Shown here: positions 13,222-15,536 of the stretch, piece after piece
Layout: each line of letters opens with the position of its first letter
Position numbering within the stretch: the stretch's first letter is position 1
Origin: JANPII01 sp031424915
GTDB lineage: Bacteria > Pseudomonadota > Alphaproteobacteria > Rickettsiales > Midichloriaceae
Length of the DNA: 15,536 nucleotides
Direction: 5' to 3'
Assembly (NCBI GenBank): GCA_031424915.1
Contig: JANPII010000014.1
Span: 1 to 15,536, forward strand
Made by a program: the position numbers and the translations under genes
The notes under the pieces: generated by a model
The model's database searches: none
Told to the model about the DNA's origin: nothing
What the model saw: only the letters and a program-made list of their open reading frames with translations

Positions 13222-15536
13222 ATGAAATTTGGTCACGACAGTATAGGGAGCAAAAACACACTAAACGTTGGCTCTAAAATTTACACTTACTTTGATTTAA
13301 ATATAGCAGCGAAAAAACTAGGCTTTGATCTAGATAACTTACCCATCTCCATGAAGGTCGTGCTAGAAAACCTGCTACGTTTTGAAGATGGACACACCGT
13401 CCGTGCTACAGATTTGCGGGCAGTTGGTAGGTGGCTACGCGAAAAAAACCTTAATTATGAAATTGCCTACAGCCCGGCCCGAGTCCTAATGCAGGATTTT
13501 ACCGGGGTTCCTGCAGTAGTAGATTTAGCAACTATGCGCGATGCAATGAGCAAACTTGGCGGAGACGTAAGAAAGATTAACCCCTCGGTACCGGTAGATT
13601 TAGTTATCGACCATTCAGTGCAGGTCTATAGTTATGCCAAACCTGGCGCTATGGGCAATAATGTCGAAATAGAGATGGCACAAAACTATGAGCGATATAA
13701 ATTCTTGCGCTGGGGCCAAGGAGCGTTCCAGAATTTTCGGGTAGTGCCACCAGGCACAGGAATATGCCATCAAGTGAATCTTGAGTATTTAGCTAAAGTT
13801 GTGTGGTCTGAAGAAGTAGCGGGCGAACTTTATGCCTATCCGGATACCTTAGTAGGCACAGATAGCCACACCACCATGGTTAACAGCTTAGCAGTACTAG
13901 GCTGGGGCGTAGGTGGCATTGAAGCAGAAGCAGTAATGCTAGGGCAGCCTATGTCAATGCTCTTACCTGAAGTGGTAGGCTGTAAAATCACAGGTCACTT
14001 AAAAGAAGGAGTAACAGCTACTGATGTAGTACTAACCGTAACCCAGATGCTACGCGCCAAAGGCGTAGTCAACAAATTCGTGGAGTTCTACGGCCCGGGG
14101 CTTAGCTTCCTGACGCTGGCAGATCGCGCTACTATAAGCAACATGGCCCCAGAATATGGCGCTACCTGTGGCTTCTTTCCCGTTGATTATGAGACAATCA
14201 AATATTTAAAGATGAGCGGGCGTGATGAGGACACCATAGCTTTAGTAGAGGCATATAGTAAAAAGCAAGGATTGTGGCGCGATGATACTAGAAAAATCCG
14301 TTTCACTGATACTGCTGAGCTGGACCTGTCAGCAATAGTGCCAAGCCTAGCTGGGCCGAAACGCCCACAAGATAGAGTCACCCTACAGGATATGCGCACT
14401 AACTTTAAGGAAAATCTGGCTTCAATGAATAAGGATCCTAAGAACGTTGGTAAACGTTTCCCTGTGACAGGAAGAGATTTTACTCTAGGCAATGCTGATG
14501 TGACCATTGCTGCTATTACTAGTTGTACTAATACTTCCAATCCATTTGTGATGCTAGGAGCGGGCTTGCTAGCCAAAAAGGCTGTGGAACATGGCTTAAG
14601 TAGCAAGCCGTGGGTTAAAACTTCACTTGCCCCTGGTTCAAAGGTTGTAACTGATTACCTCAATAAGTCTGGCCTACAGCAGTATTTAGATGCATTGGGC
14701 TTTAATTTAGTAGGCTATGGTTGTACCACCTGTATTGGTAACTCTGGTCCACTACTTGAAGAATTTGACAAAACAATTCGTGATAACAACCTGGTGGTAG
14801 CCGCAGTGCTTTCGGGCAACCGTAACTTTGAAGGGCGAATCCACCCAAGTGTACGTGCTAATTATCTGGCCTCTCCACTATTATGTGTGGCATACGCTCT
14901 TGCAGGTACTGTGGACATAGATTTATCTACGGATCCATTAGGGATAGGCAAAGACGGCAAACCTGTCTACCTGCGCGATATATGGCCAAGCAGCGTCGAG
15001 ATCACAGATTACATCAGCAAGAACGTCAAACCCGAAATGTTTGCAAGCAAGTATGCTGAGGTGTTCAATGGAGATGAAACTTGGCGGAAAATCGAGGTGA
15101 CTGGCGGGCTAACTTACGAGTGGGATGAAAACAGCACCTATATCAAGAAACCACCATTCTTTGAGAATTTAGGCAAAGATAATAGCAGTGCCAAAGATAT
15201 TAATGATGCACGCATTCTAGCTGTGTTTGGCGATAGCATAACCACCGACCACATCAGCCCTGCTGGCTCTATTGCTAAGGCCAGCCCTGCGGCAAAATAT
15301 CTAGAATCAAAAGGGGTGGTGCCGGCTGACTTTAACTCATATGGCGCACGTCGCGGCAACCATGAAGTAATGATGCGTGGCACTTTCGCCAATACCCGAA
15401 TTAAGAATGAATTGCTAGAGGGGGTTGAGGGTGGATATACTAAAATGCCTGATAATAATGAGCAAATTAGCATCTATGAAGCAGCAATCCGTTACCAGAG
15501 TAAAAGCCTGCCTTTAGTGATCTTTGCCGGCAAAGA
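13222..15536 (+). CDS. acnA: Aconitate hydratase AcnA, truncated by window end
   Basis: An open frame of 771 codons from ATG 13222 runs to the window edge, about 120 residues short of a full AcnA (~890). It isomerises citrate to isocitrate in the TCA cycle and acts in the cytosol with a [4Fe-4S] cluster. The cluster cysteines are C435 in SCTNTS and C501 and C504 in GYGCTTCIGNSG, the same numbers as in E. coli AcnA. Other AcnA features are FTGVPAVVDLATMR, VDLVIDHSVQ, LVGTDSHTTMVN, GWGVGGIEAEA, and in the swivel domain GDSITTDHISPAGSI and NSYGARRGNHEVMMRGTFAN. GGAAGG lies 5 nt before the ATG. The next active-site stretch (GSSRDWAAKG in relatives) lies past the edge. Its short distance to the FkbM-like gene suggests possible co-transcription with csrA, which would link a carbon regulator to the TCA cycle. 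Confidence 0.97.
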   Translation, partial: MKFGHDSIGSKNTLNVGSKIYTYFDLNIAAKKLGFDLDNLPISMKVVLENLLRFEDGHTVRATDLRAVGRWLREKNLNYEIAYSPARVLMQDFTGVPAVVDLATMRDAMSKLGGDVRKINPSVPVDLVIDHSVQVYSYAKPGAMGNNVEIEMAQNYERYKFLRWGQGAFQNFRVVPPGTGICHQVNLEYLAKVVWSEEVAGELYAYPDTLVGTDSHTTMVNSLAVLGWGVGGIEAEAVMLGQPMSMLLPEVVGCKITGHLKEGVTATDVVLTVTQMLRAKGVVNKFVEFYGPGLSFLTLADRATISNMAPEYGATCGFFPVDYETIKYLKMSGRDEDTIALVEAYSKKQGLWRDDTRKIRFTDTAELDLSAIVPSLAGPKRPQDRVTLQDMRTNFKENLASMNKDPKNVGKRFPVTGRDFTLGNADVTIAAITSCTNTSNPFVMLGAGLLAKKAVEHGLSSKPWVKTSLAPGSKVVTDYLNKSGLQQYLDALGFNLVGYGCTTCIGNSGPLLEEFDKTIRDNNLVVAAVLSGNRNFEGRIHPSVRANYLASPLLCVAYALAGTVDIDLSTDPLGIGKDGKPVYLRDIWPSSVEITDYISKNVKPEMFASKYAEVFNGDETWRKIEVTGGLTYEWDENSTYIKKPPFFENLGKDNSSAKDINDARILAVFGDSITTDHISPAGSIAKASPAAKYLESKGVVPADFNSYGARRGNHEVMMRGTFANTRIKNELLEGVEGGYTKMPDNNEQISIYEAAIRYQSKSLPLVIFAGK

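Noticed and set aside
14187..14606. 139-codon minus-strand open frame inside acnA
   Set aside because: Antisense of highly conserved aconitase coding sequence; no independent evidence.
1..15536. CRISPR array, prophage, tRNA or rRNA
   Set aside because: No regularly spaced repeats, phage structural or integrase genes, or cloverleaf or rRNA-like stretches were seen on either strand.

Overview
The window looks like a chromosomal segment of an alphaproteobacterium, probably a host-associated lineage in the Rickettsiales/Holosporales range. UvrA has a C-P-x-S first zinc pair of a kind I associate with alphaproteobacterial UvrA. AcnA, FabD, FabG and ZapE are alphaproteobacteria-like, and the DNA is moderately AT-rich by eye (not computed). 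The taxonomic call is inference from protein character, since no rRNA or other phylogenetic marker is present. I see no phage, CRISPR array, tRNA or rRNA.

Left part, minus strand (1-6924): a tightly packed run reads right to left. It starts with an ABC exporter half-transporter (6924-5119), followed by fabD, fabG, zapE (TTG start) and a CofE-like gamma-glutamyl ligase. Gaps are 18, 20 and 14 nt and the last junction is a 1-nt TGATG overlap, so this is very likely one operon. It mixes membrane export, fatty-acid synthesis, a cell-division/AAA ATPase and probably folate polyglutamylation. Downstream on the same strand lie a type II toxin-antitoxin pair (AbrB-like antitoxin, RelE/ParE-like toxin) with its own promoter, a DUF4385 gene, and the 5' end of a probable PHA synthase gene running off the left edge.

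Centre (6925-10833): a divergent intergenic region precedes uvrA on the plus strand. uvrA is bracketed by related repeats. A solo 32-bp terminal-repeat-like sequence sits upstream, and a complete ~157-bp MITE-like element with ~31-bp terminal inverted repeats starts 9 nt after the uvrA stop. Next come two adjacent GC-rich hairpins. On the minus strand there is a small frameshifted gene of about 100 codons, whose conceptual product is basic, hydrophilic and carries nuclear-localisation-like and PP1-docking-like short motifs.

Right part: glpX (class II fructose-1,6-bisphosphatase) lies on the minus strand, divergent from csrA. csrA overlaps by 8 nt a membrane-anchored FkbM-type methyltransferase-like gene, followed 35 nt later by acnA (aconitase, truncated at the right edge after 771 codons). 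GlpX, CsrA and AcnA put gluconeogenesis, a global carbon-flux regulator and the TCA cycle side by side.

Most genes are recognisable housekeeping genes. The least explained parts are the frameshifted small gene, the repeat family around uvrA, the csrA-linked degenerate FkbM protein, and the inverted repeat next to the toxin-antitoxin promoter. I found no convincing evidence of a large new system.
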